Shown: piece after piece, positions 11,201 to 23,182 of the stretch
How the letters are laid out: every line of letters begins with the position of its first letter
How positions within the stretch are numbered: position 1 is the stretch's first letter
Assembly: GCA_010094045.1 (NCBI GenBank)
Contig: ML986588.1
Span: 186,001-250,000, forward strand
Direction: 5' to 3'
Length of the DNA stretch: 64,000 bases
Source: Lojkania enalia
Lineage: Eukaryota > Ascomycota > Dothideomycetes > Pleosporales
Made by a program: the position numbers and the translations under genes
The notes under the pieces: generated by a model
Told to the model about the DNA's origin: nothing
What the model saw: the letters and a program-made list of their open reading frames with translations, nothing else
Database searches by the model: none

Positions 11201-13550
11201 CGTGCGCTTCAGGCTCTCGATCCGGCAGTTCACGATCTTGCCAAACCCGTGCGGACGATAGATAGCGTTAGAGTTGCGCACATCTCACACAAACTACACT
11301 ACAGGACTTGGTCGGAGCCCCGAGAAGCGATCGGATTGTAAAAGCGGCGAATACACTGCCACCCGACAGCGGGAAAGAAAGCTGCCGTTCCGTCTTGTCA
11401 CGGTTGACCATCACAAATAGAACGCTTTCCCAGCAGTGCGTTTCGGATGGGTACGAAAGCTGAACCCCGTTCACGCTGCGGTGCGGTGCGTGTTCGCAAG
11501 GTGTGCCGTTGTATGGTGGTAAGTCGCACCGCGGCCTTAAATGCATAGAAGCATGTCCTTGCAACTTCGTACCTGCTGGTCCGGCGATTGCACAGCAGCT
11601 TGCGCCGGTGGTTTCGTGAAAGGTGTCGAGTTCGAAATTCCAGGCTCAGCCCGCCGAGAATGCTTCCCAGGTGCCCGCCCGCTCGACAATGGCATGGCAC
11701 GACGGTTTCTCCTGCACGACGGGCTACGGGCAGCGGTTTCGTGGACTAGCCGTCGCGCCACTGTTGGAGCGGCGGCGGCGGCCGTGCTGTGCTGGCGTGG
11801 GGAGAGCCATTCTTGTAGTACGACTGTTGTTTGGCGTTGACGTGGTTGCCCCATGTCACTGGAGAAAGGGGTGGTATGATGTATCTAGGAAGGCGGAGGG
11901 CTGATCACTGGTAAGACGCAGAACAAGGCAATGCGATGTCCCATGTTCAATTATTGGAAGTGATGGGACATGGGTCGTCAAGGGCACCAAGGATACTGAA
12001 GGCTCCCGCAAACGTGGATAGTGGCGATGTGTCCGTGTCGTGTCCGTGTCTGCTCCAGCCTTTGGACCTTCCATGCCCTTCTGGAAGACGACTTGCAGCC
12101 TTGTAGGGCACGCTGCACCATGGCCAGAAGCGAGTCATCGTTATCGTCAGTTCTTTTCTTATCGATTGTCCAAAACACCGAAATAGGGGCAAATTGCTCC
12201 GTATCATTATAGTGCTGGCTGCTGATTGGGCGAGAGGCCGCGGATATAAGCAGACGAAAGGCCGAGATAAATAGGCCATTATTTGGTCATTATGCATATG
12301 CCTCGCATGATGCTACTGAACATTTTCAATATTTCCTCACTACGTTGAAGGGAGTGTCTCCGTCTTCCCACTCTTCTTGTGCATGAACCATCGAGGATTC
12401 GCTGTCTGGCCAAGGGCAAGTCAAGGGACAAAGCTCCTTTGTCTCTGCGCCTTTCTGCCTCCTGGGTATTGCGCTAATGTGGTACGCCTAGGGCACATTG
12501 CGGCGAGATAAGGAACAAAGTGCCCGTGTATGTTTGAGATGTGCCCTCCCAATGACCCGGTACGAGTCGTTGAGATCACTGCGTTCGCGTGTTTGCGCAG
12601 GGCTGCGACAGCTTTTTATCCCGAATCCTCTATGTCGTCGGTGCAGCGTTTCGCCGCATGCCATAGAGCGCTGTTGCCGAACACGTACACAGATATGGGC
12701 AAAAAAAAATAAAAAATAAAAAATAAAAAAGCCCCTACAAGCCGTATTTAATTTTCCGGGTCTCAATCTCGTGCTGGAAGCATTCGGTCTTTACAAAATA
12801 TAGAGGCCATGATAATTAGTCCATATTCTAAGCATGTAATGGACAATGACTGGTGGTGAGCACTGCATCTCGGCCTTGCCTGCCTTGAAGTAGGCGCAAG
12901 CAGAAACTCGGGGCTTTCACGGGGAGTAGCCCGGCCGCGCAGCAAATGACTGCGAAGATTCGAATGACTGTTTCGTGAAACAAAAGGCAGCAGTTGTCGG
13001 GTAGGGTAACTAGAATTGAGCGCATAAGCACCGGGACGCAATGGCTGCGCATTCGCAGTCCTTTGGTTAGGGGCGTGAGGATCACGTGCATTCCTTCGTT
13101 GGGGATGGCCGCTAAAACGCTAAAAAATATGGTTTCTCGCCTCACTCCCTCATCATCCTCTTCATCCCGAAGACACCCCATCCCCATCACCCGCCACGAG
13201 CTCAGTGTTCTTTCACTCGAGCCGTGCGACGATTTCACAGATTTTTCTGTCGAAATCCGTGCCCAGACGACCTGTCGCGACCCTTTCACTCTCTCGTGAA
13301 AGCGTCCATCCGACAGCCAAAGTCGCCCTTAAGGAGGTCGTTTCTCACCGTCCTCCCTTCTCCACACTCCTTTAGCAGTCGAGTTGCGCCACTGCGGTCC
13401 GCACTCTAATACCCGCCCACGGAAGCAAGACTTGCGGATTTGATATTCGACGACTGTCGCAGCGACACCGCACGGCCAGCTCTTTTATCTTAGCGCACAC
13501 GACGCACCAACACACGACCGACCGCACCAACAACCCTCCCTCGGTTTCTA
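8277..13550. other. 5.3-kb gene-poor region
   Basis: No gene is supported on either strand. The open frames are short, without recognisable domains, and do not join through splice sites into anything familiar. Low-complexity features include a T16 run at 9605-9620 and an A-rich tract at 12701-12730. The last 400 nt are pyrimidine-rich and are the probable promoter and leader of the eIF4G gene. A long non-coding RNA could be present but cannot be judged from sequence alone. Confidence 0.5.
12701..12730. repeat. A-rich (AAAAAAT)n tract
   Basis: Runs of five to nine adenines separated by single thymines, flanked on both sides by GGGC/GCCCC. It is simple-sequence DNA in the intergenic stretch before eIF4G. 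Confidence 0.8.
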
Positions 13551-16500
13551 ATGAGTGCATCCATTTCAACCGCGCAAAACCCCACTACTGCCGCAACCCA
13601 GAACGCTACCGCCGCGACTTCTTCCTCAGGATCGTCGTCCAACGTGGCCGCTGGTTCGGCTCAACCCACTGCCCGCTCGTACGCCAACGCGACTAAGATC
13701 TCGTCTCCTCCGATCGCGTCTAGTGCAGCGCCGCCCGTGGCAGTGGGAGGGCCGCAGAACGCACAGCATGGAAAAAGCTCTTCTATCTCGCCGGTGAATG
13801 GCAAAAACCCCATCCAGCCTGCAGTCCCCACCGTGGCTCCCACCATCGTGAACTCCAGCAACGTGAACGGCACATCATCGCAAGGCAACCACAGTCGCAA
13901 GTCATCGGTGACAATCAGCGCAGCTGGCCCGAGTGGGTACATCCCGAACGGCCCAGTCGCCGGCGGCCGAGCGCCTTCAAATTTGACCTTCGGAGCGATG
14001 AGCGGTACCGGCGGATCGCCTCTTCCTTCTCACGCCGCTCCAAACCACCCGCAAGGCAGTTTGAATCCCCACCCGCACAACCCCCGCATTGCATCGCCTG
14101 CAAACTCACCATCACCGATTCCACAACCAGCTGTAAGCGGAGGCAAACCGCAGTCTAATCTACCAGGGCGTCCTGACGTGGTCTTCGGCGGAGGTGGTGA
14201 TTCTACGGATTCGAATGTAAGTTTTTTTTGCTTAAACTTGACGTCCATGGGAACGACCCCAATTTCCTAACAACAATGCAGACTCGTCCGATTTCCATGC
14301 CACCCCAACCAAATTCGCTTCCACAGGCTCAGCACTTGCGACGCGAATCCTCACAATCTGCCCACGGCGAGATGGGAAATCCCATGAATCGAGGTTACCC
14401 TCCTAATGGTGGTCGAGGTCGTGGTGGTTTCGCTCCCAATTTCCAGCAAATGGGCCAGTCTCCGCAATCTTTTCGGCCTGTGCCTCACAATCCGCGGGGT
14501 GGGCCCACTATGCCCCATCAATTCCAAAACCAGGCTCCAATGACGCGCAATTCCCCGTACAACATGCCGCGAAGCCCCCAGATCACCCCAGCTGCAATGC
14601 AACAGCAACAACATCTAGCTAGCAATCCAGGCATGCCGTACCCTGCCTATGGTCACCCCTTCCCACAACAAGTTCGTATACCATCTCATATCTCTATCAA
14701 CTCATCTGTTTCAAGGTCCAGCGAGAGGTTGCCTTCAGGAGACTCGTCACGGTCATCCGAACAGCAACTTTCTCAATCTCGACCTCATTTCATCTCATCA
14801 GCGCGGATGCGGGAACCAGAATTTCAGGTGCCCGCCGACGTGCCAAATGCTTATGTTCAGTCCCTTCCTTCACCGTTTTCATCAACGAATAGTAGTTATG
14901 AGCAGTATCTAACAGAACTTCAAACTCAGAACATGTATGGCGTGCCTCAACAAGGTCTCGACCCATACAATCAGTACTATGGCCAGCAATTTGCTATGCA
15001 TCAGCCGATGCAATATCCAGGCGCTGTTCCGGCTAGTCCCAATAGAGGCCACAACTTCCCACAGCAGATGTCAGGCCCTTATGGTATGCCCGCTCCCTAC
15101 GGTCATACCCCGCAAGCACCGGGGATGGCTCGTACATCTTCAAACGTTTCAGAGCGACCCCCTTCAGCCGCTGCACAACCTGGCACACCAGCAATGACGA
15201 ATGCAACCCACATCTCGCACAATCACACTCCGAGTGCAACTTCAGGGAGCCCAGCGCCAAGCTCTTCCAACTTTACAATCCCCCCCAAAAAGACAAGCAA
15301 AGCCATTGTCATCAAGAATCTTGATGGCGAAGTGGTAAATTTTGATAATAAAAAGGCCGCCTCACCTGCCCCCCCTACACAACCGGTACACCCGCCTCGA
15401 TCACCTGCTATCGTCTCTACGCCGACCCCCCCCCCCCGAGTCCCGAGTGCAGCTGGTTCATCGCACAGCCGCACCGAGAGCACTATTGCAAAGACAGATA
15501 AGGAACGGCGTGCAGACTTTGTAGAGCAATTCCAGCAAAATCTCAAGGCTGAGAAGGAGAAGGAAGAGGCCGAAAAGAAAGCTACCCAAGAGAAGGAAGC
15601 CCAAGTCAAAGCGCGGGCTGAAGCCGATGCCGCGAAAGAAAAGGAAGAGGCCGAAGCAAATGCCCGTAAAGAAAAAGAAGAAGCTGATGCAAAAGCTGCC
15701 AAGGTGAAAGAAGAGGCAGAGAAGGCCGCTAGGGAGAAAGCCGAAGCGGAAGCTGCTGAGAAGGCTAAGCAGGAAGAAGAGGAGAAGGCTCGGTTGGCCG
15801 CTGAGGAGGAAGAGCGTTTGATTGCTGAGATGGAGGCAATGGAACGTGAAGAAGAAGAGCGTGAACGTCAGTATCAAGAAAAGAAGAAGAAAGAGGCAGA
15901 AGCTAAGAAGGCACGCGAAGCCGAAGAAGCCAAACTCGAGGATGAGAGGCTTCGGCAACAGGAACGCGAAGCTGAAGAGCGAGAAGCGGCTCGTGCTAAC
16001 GAGTCGGCCGAACAGAAGGCAGAACGGGAATCGCTGTTCGCATTACTAAAGAAGAATACGCAGTTTGGTCCTGGCGCAAATATGCCAGCTTCCGAGATTG
16101 ATTCTTCCACTCCTACTACCGAACCTGCAGTGCCTCCGGCTTCCCAGTCTACTCAGTCAAAGATCGCTAGCACCACAAAGCCCAAACCGGTTCCTCTCAA
16201 GCTAGAAACAAACAAACCGGTCGAGCCAGCCCAACCCACTGCCGGTATGCAGTCTCTTAAGTCTGCTCGCTTCCTTCAAGTCCGAAGTGAGCTAGTCAAC
16301 TACCCTGGAGGCATCAAGTCTCCTAATCCTGCTTTAAATCTCGGCAGTAGAGGAAAGGGTCGGCAGTACGACAAGGAATTCTTGCTACAGTTTCAAGAAG
16401 TCTTCAAGGAGAAGCCGTCTGTTGATTGGGACATGAAGTTGAAGGAGACCGTTGGAGATTCCACAGACTCGGCCCGACCTCAATCTGCACGCCCGACTTC

Positions 16501-18343
16501 AATGGGTATGGGCTCCCGACAACCTTCATCTCGTGCTAGCCTCCCCGCTGGCGGAGCCATGGGTAACTTTGGTGGCAATTTCGGAGGTAGGACACTTCCT
16601 CCTGGTACCACCTCAGAGCAACGTTTCCGGGAATCCACACAAGGAGGTCGGACCATGACCAATCCTTTGGCGCAGTTTGTGGGTAGCAATCGGCCTGGCG
16701 CTTTCTCAATGGGCCCGCCTCAAATGGCTCGTACTGGCTCATTCCAGAACGTGTCCAACGCTGGCCCTAACTCTCCCCGCATTGGAAGCTCTCGCGGTAA
16801 AGGCAGCCGTAGAGGTGATAAGGGGCCCAGCAAGAAGGAGGAAGAGGCTGCCGCTAAGGCTATGCCGCTCACTGCTGGAATGGACCTCAAGCCTTTGGAG
16901 CAATCGACAACAGGATGGAAGCCGCATAGTAGAGCTCAGACACAGTCTCAACCTGGCATCCAGAACATGCCTCCTGATATGGTCCAACGTAAAGTCAAGG
17001 CTGCTTTGAACAAGATGACACCTGAGAAGTTTGAGAAGATCGCCGACCAGATCCTTGACATTGCCGCCCAGTCGAAGGATGAGAGTGACGGGAGGACTCT
17101 CCGCCAGGTCATTCAACTCACATTCGAAAAGGCTTGTGACGAGGCTCATTGGGCATCTATGTATGCCAAGTTCTGCAACCGTATGCTTGGTGAGATGAGT
17201 TCTGAGATCAAAGATGAGAATGTTCGTGACAAGCATGGCAACCCTGTCGTCGGAGGCGCTCTCTTCCGGAAGTATCTACTCAATCGTTGTCAAGAAGAGT
17301 TCGAACGTGGCTGGGAAGTCAATCTCCCACCTAAGCCTGAAGGCCAAACCGACGAAGCTGCTATGCTTTCTGACGAGTACTATGTCGCAGCAGCTGCCAA
17401 GCGAAAGGGTCTTGGTTTAATCCAATTCATCGGCGAGCTCTACAAGCTCGGCATGTTGACTTTGCGCATCATGCACGAGTGCGTCCTCAAGCTACTTGAC
17501 TTTGAGGGTCTACCAGACGAGTCCGCCATTGAGAGTTTAGTCAAGCTGCTACGGACTGTCGGTGCCACAATGGAGGGGACAGAAACTGGGCCGAAGATGA
17601 TCGCTATGTACTTTGAGCGCATTGAGAAGATCATGAATATGGAAGGCCTCCCCAGCCGTTTACGCTTCATGTTGATGGATACGGTTGACCTACGGAGAGC
17701 TGGCTGGCAGTCGAAGGACGATGCGAAAGGACCAAAGACCCTTGCCGAAATCCATCAAGAAGCAGCCGCTGCTCAACAAGCCGCCGAGATGGAGCGTACA
17801 CGATCCAATCAGCGTGGTGGTGCTCGCCCCCCACTTGGTCGTGGAGATGCTCGCTCATTCTCTGGTGGAGGTGTTATGCCTCCTCAAGACTTCCCCCGAG
17901 ACCGAGTGCAGATGGATGACCTTAGAAAGCTCTCGAAAGGTACTTCTGCCCGAAACCTCAACACATCAAGTCAGCTTGGCCCATCGATGCTCGGCAGCCG
18001 GAGTAGCAGTGGGCGCCGTGGCCTTGGACCAGCGTTGATGGGGCGAGGTGATGAGTCTGGTGCTTCATCCCGAACTGCCACGCCTCCGGTACAAAAGGAG
18101 AAGGAATCAACCACCCACGTGAATTCATTCAGGTTAGTATTTGAGACGTAAACTACCAATTGACCCAATTCTCACAACATATTCAGTGCGCTCGCAGCCC
18201 TCCAAGATGCCCATGAAGGTGCCGGCGAGGTTGGTTCTCCGCCCTCGACTACCTCGTCTCCGCCTGTGTCGAAATCTATCCTTGCACAGAGCAAGTCGCC
18301 ATCGGCCGGCGAGGCTCAGGAAGCCGCCAAGACTTCTGGTTGA
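13551..18343 (+). CDS. TIF4631: Translation initiation factor eIF4G
   Basis: Cytoplasmic scaffold of cap-dependent translation initiation, joining eIF4E, eIF4A and poly(A)-binding protein. Exons 13551-14216, 14282-18132 and 18187-18343 give 1557 aa. The N-terminal half is Ser/Pro/Gln/Asn-rich and disordered. A charged Lys/Glu/Ala block at about residues 640-815 is predicted coiled coil. The eIF4E-binding motif YDKEFLLQF (YxxxxL-hydrophobic) begins at Y918. The MIF4G HEAT domain starts near residue 1123 with VQRKVKAALNKMTPEKFEKI, then IRQVIQL-type and AHWASMYAKFCNRML-type helices, running to about residue 1360. The C-terminal region is Arg/Gly/Ser-rich, with no MA3 domain recognised, as in fungal eIF4G. 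The last exon reads in frame as LAALQDAHEGAGEVGSPPS and ends at TGA 18341. A C12 run lies in the coding part at 15426-15437. Family assignment is certain; the start codon is the first ATG of exon 1. Confidence 0.93.
15426..15437 (+). repeat. C12 homopolymer inside the eIF4G coding sequence
   Basis: Twelve consecutive cytosines encode part of a Thr-Pro-Pro-Pro-Arg stretch in the disordered N-terminal half. The reading frame is intact at this length. Confidence 0.9.
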
Positions 18344-19598
18344 TCGCCTTCTTAATACCCAATTTATGGTTTTCCCAGCGTGTGGTGTGGTTGTCGATAC
18401 CCATAGACTGCATTACACGTGGTAATCTAATCTCTCTGTTGCATAGACGGGGCATTTTCTGCGCGCATTGTATTGCATTTCATGGGGTTTTCATTCGTCC
18501 CATGTCATTAAGAACAAGGCAAAAGTTTTTGTGTGTTGTAGGCCAGCGGGCCACAAAAAGATTGGAGATGGTCGATGACGGGCAATGCAACATTTGTTTC
18601 GATCAACTTTTCGTCCTTTTTCATGCGTTATTACCATGGGATTGATCGTCGCGGCGTTCATGGGGAACAGCTCACAGGAGTTCTGATTTTTCATCATTCA
18701 AACACCTTTTCCTACTTCCCCCACCGGGTCGCTACCTCTCCTGTAGGTTTGGTCGGCAATATTCGGGCACCTTTTTTTTCACCCCCTTCTTTTCTATATC
18801 TTGTGTTCTTATCATAGTGAAGGGATGAGTGGAATCTGCGAGGAACATCCGCTCGGTCCCAGAAGATTTCAATACCTACTCTTTTATTACGGAAGTGTGA
18901 TGAGTCTGTGGCCTAGAATGCAAGAGCATTTGTTGCTTCGGCATGCTTGGGGTTGTGTCGACAAGGTAATTTGGTGGGTGCAAGGATGGGAGAAGGGCAA
19001 ATTGGCGCGGCAACTGTGCTGATAGACTTGTTTGTCTGTATAGCTTTGTTTTAATTTAGAATCATCTGCGGTACTTCTACATATGTCTTAAAATTCGCCT
19101 TGTGAAAGGATATTAGATCCCACGTTTGTCCTGGTCTGCAATATCGTCATGCGGAAGAGAGATTACTGTAGCCTAGGAACCGGTTTTACCCATTCTACTT
19201 TGTAGAGGCACATTGACCAGATCATTGATCGACAGCAGCGCACATAGCGCCAGGCCTCGTCACGATACCTCGGGTCACGTCTCAGAATCCGCGATCTAGG
19301 TATGTTAATTGGATATAATTTGAGATACCTTCCCTGCAGATGATGCGATGGCTAGCGAAACAGTGGCAAGAGCCCGGTCTGCGATTTGCTGCAGCATTAA
19401 ACGTAGGCGAGGGAATGAATGTGTCTTCTAATGAGGGGGTCCCACTACGTCATAGAACCAATCTTCAGAATATGAATATATATACACGAGAAGAACTTCT
19501 GCTTCGGTATAATAATTTAACACAATACATCAACTACAATTTAATGAAAAACAATACACCTAACTTACCTTCATACCCGCAAAAGACTTCTATACACC
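18344..19598. other. Intergenic region between eIF4G and the LEA-like gene
   Basis: No gene is supported. The left part should hold the eIF4G 3' untranslated region. From about 19.0 to 19.6 kb the sequence becomes AT-rich and is the likely promoter of the following small gene. Open frames here are short and lack motifs. Confidence 0.5.
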
Positions 19599-20003
19599 AT
19601 GTCCGATCAGAACGAGGACCAGCAGAAGGGTATGCTTGCGCCCCATTTAGGATTTTTGGAGTTATAGACCTTTCGGCTAATATTACAAAGGCTTCTTTAG
19701 CACCGCTAGCGGGGGTGTTAGTACGTTATCAATTTCCTCATCTGATGTCATACCTCTCTATCTAAACGCCTCACAGGCAACATTCTTGGCAACGCGACCG
19801 ACACTGTGGGCAAAGGCGTCGGCGGCCTAACGGGCACCGTCGGAGACACTGTCTCTGGACTCGGCAAAGGCGTCGGCGATACCGTGTCTGGAGTCACAGG
19901 CGGTTTGGGAGATACAACGAAAGCTGCGGGGCAGACAGTGCAAAGCACAACGAAAAGTGGCACGGAGGCGGTGGGTATCAAGAAGAATGAGCCTGCCCAG
20001 TAG
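19599..20003 (+). CDS. Small glycine-rich LEA-like protein
   Basis: Two exons, 19599-19629 and 19777-20003, encode 85 aa starting MSDQNEDQQKGNILGN. The 147-nt intron (GTATGC...TCACAG) is well formed and the join is in phase. The protein is hydrophilic and made of degenerate repeats built on D-T-V-(S/G)-G-(L/V)-G-K-G-V-G and related units (TVGKGVGGL, TVSGLGKGVG, TVSGVTGGLG, TTKAAGQTVQ, TTKSGTEAVG), ending in EPAQ. Regular Thr/Gly/Val/Lys repeats of about 11 residues without Cys, Trp or Tyr resemble late-embryogenesis-abundant proteins, which protect cells in desiccation and stress. No signal peptide or membrane segment is seen. The function is inferred from composition only. Exon 1 encodes just ten codons, so it is easily missed. 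The coding potential is convincing because the repeat periodicity follows the frame exactly. Confidence 0.72.
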
Positions 20004-20507
20004 GAGTAAGGGCTTTGTGGCTGATGAATATGTGGTTTGGGTTGAGACATGTGAGTGGTGCTTGGGAAATTGTGTGGTGTATGGGGCTATAGGGGCTCAG
20101 TGATTTAATGAGGATTAATTAAATATGAATGAGGACTATCACTTCACATTGCTATTATATGATACATTCTGATGATTACGATATCATGCGCTGTGCAATA
20201 TGACATCTATTTGTTGTTCTCGGTCGTGGATATATGGAGATCTAAGATGCATGCTGTGCGCCTGTACCGCCCAACCCGCAAATACGAAAATGTAACGCCG
20301 CTCACTAGGCATGAACCCCGCATGAACACTCGTTCCTTACATCCAGTTCATCCAGCTTTGTATCCTAATAGCTCTAGCAGGAGGGGATCACATCTCAAAC
20401 CCCATCTCCCCGTAGTGTCAAACTAGTATTAAAGTATCAAAGGCTTAAACGTAGAAGACGCTGGCGCGAAGCAAAAAACGAAAGGCGCCGTAACATCATA
20501 TGTACCT
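20004..20507. other. Convergent intergenic region
   Basis: Lies between the 3' ends of the LEA-like gene and the ferric-reductase gene. The sequence is AT-rich at 20100-20250, consistent with two opposing 3' untranslated regions. No gene or repeat was recognised. Confidence 0.5.
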
Positions 20508-22439
20508 TTACCATCCAAACTTCTCAACCTGCATCTTCACATCTTCTCCTCTGCGGACCATCGCCGCACATATATTCCTCACATCGCGGACCAGTCCGTC
20601 GGGTCCTGACACCACAACACCCGTCCCTTGAACGCTGACCCATTGATTCAAAATGGAATTCACATCCGGACGCCCAATCTCACCGGTTGGTGGGGTGATA
20701 AGAAACTCCAAACCCCATGTCTGAAGCTCCTTCAACTTATCCTCGGGCAGCCATGTCCTGTGGGATGCGGAGTGTATGATCCACAGCAACTTAACGTTAT
20801 TTCTTTTCGCTAGAGAAGGGGATGTTCCGACTTCGATGTCCGAGGATGTAGAAGAGGTAGGATGGAGCAAGGCCCAGAGAAGCGGGTATGCGACCGCGAT
20901 CCCGGACCCCCCTGCGACTACAATTGACGTCTCGCTTGAGGAAAGGATATCCAAAGCGTTCGAAGAGCCGTATGGTCCGTCTAGACGTATGCGAGTTGAA
21001 CGATGCATCCGGGCGTAGTCGAGGAGAATGCGGGTGAATCCCGAGTCGTATTGTGCGCGAATGAGGAGTGAGAACCATGCGTGGCCCGACTGCTGGTCTG
21101 GTTCGTTGACTAGGTGTTCTATTGGGGCAGCGGAGAAGATGGTGAACGGGTGCGATTGTAGAGTATGTTTGGTCGATAGCTGGGGGATGGTGAGGAAGAT
21201 GTGGTCGTTTGGCTTCCAGCCGTGTGTCATGGATTTGGGGAGGAATGTGGAGCGGTGCTTGGAAATGTCCCAATTCGAAGACAAGAGAACCGTCTCATCG
21301 TCTTCAAGAACAGTGAGGGTAGCGGGGTGAGATGAGGATTTTAGCCATAGTCGGAATACCAGTCGATCAGTAAGGAATATCGCCAGAGATATAGCGACAT
21401 ACGGTTGTGAGGTGTGGTAGTGGAAGAAAAGTAGTGCTAGTCCAGCAGCCTGAAGGAAGATGTGTGAAGCGAGGAATATCTCATAGCACTGCTGCCGGAA
21501 ACTTCTAAGAGACGTGAAATACAAAAGCTGATAGGCGATGAAGGTACCAAGCCCGAGGCCGGCAAGGCGGTTCAAGAGGAAATGTGCAAGAGTAAAACCG
21601 AGGTGTCGAAGCATACCGTACCAGACGAACATCATGCCGAGGAAGTGGAGTAGGGCTTCGATGCATAAGAGTTCGCCGACCCGTCGGTGGAATATGTTGA
21701 GACATTCGTAGGAGTACCCAGTGAGGAACTTAATGGGCTGGCTCTTTGCCGCTAGGAGATAGAGAAGGGGTAGGTTTGCGGAAAAGATGAGACCGCAGCG
21801 ATCTGCAAAGACAAAGAGGTATGGCAGGGAAAATGGAATTAGATAAAGATTGTAAAAGATGTTCAGAGCGAGGAAGGCAAGGACTAGAAGAGAGACCTGG
21901 TTTGGTGGCAGAGCCTTGTTGATGATTGGGATCGATCGTGGTTGATATTGCATCCATGACTTGAATATGTAGAACGGTCTCCAGAGTCCTGGGGTCTTAC
22001 GCTGAGGTCTTGCCCGACTGGGAAGCAACGGACTCGTCTCATCCCCTACAACTACCTTCTTTGCAAGGTCTGGTGGCGTTGAAGTCCCTTCGATGGTACT
22101 ACTTGACGACGACCACGCCTCGTCCATTGCTTCTTCCGCGATCTTCGGGACTTCTGACGCATTCTGTGCCCTCTCTTTTCTCTTCTTAGCTGAGAGAACC
22201 TTCTCGCTCCAATGCCATATGGTAAAGACGCCTAGAATTCCAAGAAGGGTGATGTTATAGCTCAATAGAATGCGCCGCGAAAGTAGGACTGCTTCGACCA
22301 GTTTCCGGAACCTCGGGTCCTTGCCTGGATCATCGCCAAGATCAACACCACCGGTCGCGGATATATCCTGGGGCTGGGGTACCAACGAAGACGTCAGCTT
22401 TACGGCATCCCAGGCCCATGAAAGGGGGACTCGATCCAT
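20508..22439 (-). CDS. Ferric reductase-like transmembrane protein
   Basis: Intronless, 643 aa. Members of this superfamily (FRE/NOX) pass electrons from NADPH through FAD and two haems across a membrane, usually to Fe(III) or Cu(II). The N-terminal third holds several hydrophobic segments. Two helices each contain the haem-ligand pattern H-x13-H: one begins in FHRRVGELL and ends at ALLHF, the other begins in ASHIFLQ and ends at LLFFH. The FAD-binding motif HPFTIFSA is near residue 430, LDGPYGSS near 485 and the NADPH-binding glycine motif VVAGGSGIAV near 510. The C terminus is QVEKFGW. No signal peptide is obvious; a cytosolic, Glu/Lys-rich loop follows the first membrane segment. The true substrate (iron, copper or oxygen) cannot be read from sequence. 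It is transcribed divergently from SEC12. No siderophore or multicopper oxidase gene is nearby, so this is not part of an iron-uptake cluster. Confidence 0.88.
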   Translation of the reverse strand: MDRVPLSWAWDAVKLTSSLVPQPQDISATGGVDLGDDPGKDPRFRKLVEAVLLSRRILLSYNITLLGILGVFTIWHWSEKVLSAKKRKERAQNASEVPKIAEEAMDEAWSSSSSTIEGTSTPPDLAKKVVVGDETSPLLPSRARPQRKTPGLWRPFYIFKSWMQYQPRSIPIINKALPPNQVSLLVLAFLALNIFYNLYLIPFSLPYLFVFADRCGLIFSANLPLLYLLAAKSQPIKFLTGYSYECLNIFHRRVGELLCIEALLHFLGMMFVWYGMLRHLGFTLAHFLLNRLAGLGLGTFIAYQLLYFTSLRSFRQQCYEIFLASHIFLQAAGLALLFFHYHTSQPYVAISLAIFLTDRLVFRLWLKSSSHPATLTVLEDDETVLLSSNWDISKHRSTFLPKSMTHGWKPNDHIFLTIPQLSTKHTLQSHPFTIFSAAPIEHLVNEPDQQSGHAWFSLLIRAQYDSGFTRILLDYARMHRSTRIRLDGPYGSSNALDILSSSETSIVVAGGSGIAVAYPLLWALLHPTSSTSSDIEVGTSPSLAKRNNVKLLWIIHSASHRTWLPEDKLKELQTWGLEFLITPPTGEIGRPDVNSILNQWVSVQGTGVVVSGPDGLVRDVRNICAAMVRRGEDVKMQVEKFGW

Positions 22440-23182
22440 ATTCGATGCAAGATGGTTGTGAGAAGGAAGCGAGGATAGAGGATGTGATACGCGTTGCCTA
22501 GCTGGTGTGCCCCACGTAATCGTAGAACCTAGCTAGGACAAGGTTTAGAGTAGACGGGCCACGCTCGAGCTTGATTGAGCTGTCTTTTATCCGGACATAT
22601 AAAATGAAGAGAGAGTTGTATAAGCGGCTCGCTCTATGATGTGTATACCTGTGAACGATGCTAGATGCCGGCTTCACCTGGAGTGCATACTTTGAACGTG
22701 GCAGATGAAAGTGGCGTTCTCACACACGAAGCCTCATTGTAAGCTCACTCGTTCTTAGCGTAAGGCCCTGTAAATACTAGATGTCAAGCAACCGGTGACT
22801 CTATCTACCGATTACTCCCTTAGTCGTTCTCTCCGACTTGTACGGGTCGCCGTACGCTGATGGCTGCTGCATGTATGACGGACCCGAGGGCCAGGCGCGA
22901 TCGCGAAACACGAGCCTTATCGATAAAGCGGACAAACAAAAAAAGAATGGTGCGTGGACTAGCTCCGTATGACGGCGGCGCTGTTGGAACCTCGCAAAAC
23001 GTGTTAGCTGTCCGAACAAAAGCAACTCTTTGCTTGCGAACTTGGCGCTGCCTCCTTAAATTTTTTATTTCTCTGCGAGTACCTTTTGAAATTCATACTG
23101 CCCGCTCTGAGTCCTTCACATCCCCCGAACAGAGCCTTGCGCTAGGCTCTCGAGAGCTGCGTCCTACATAACAGCTCGCCTC
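22440..23182. other. Divergent promoter region between the reductase and SEC12
   Basis: About 740 nt separate the two divergent start codons, so the region should hold both promoters. A palindrome TTATCGATAA at 22917-22926 contains overlapping GATA cores on both strands. No coding gene is supported. Confidence 0.5.

Noticed and set aside
15458..15958. 166-codon minus-strand open frame with Phe/Leu-rich membrane-like sequence
   Set aside because: It is the antisense reading of the Lys/Glu-rich coiled-coil part of eIF4G, which always gives Phe/Leu-rich frames.
22917..22926. TTATCGATAA palindrome as an iron-GATA (SreA-type) site for the reductase
   Set aside because: The siderophore-type consensus is ATCWGATAA; here the W position is missing, so a specific iron link is not supported.
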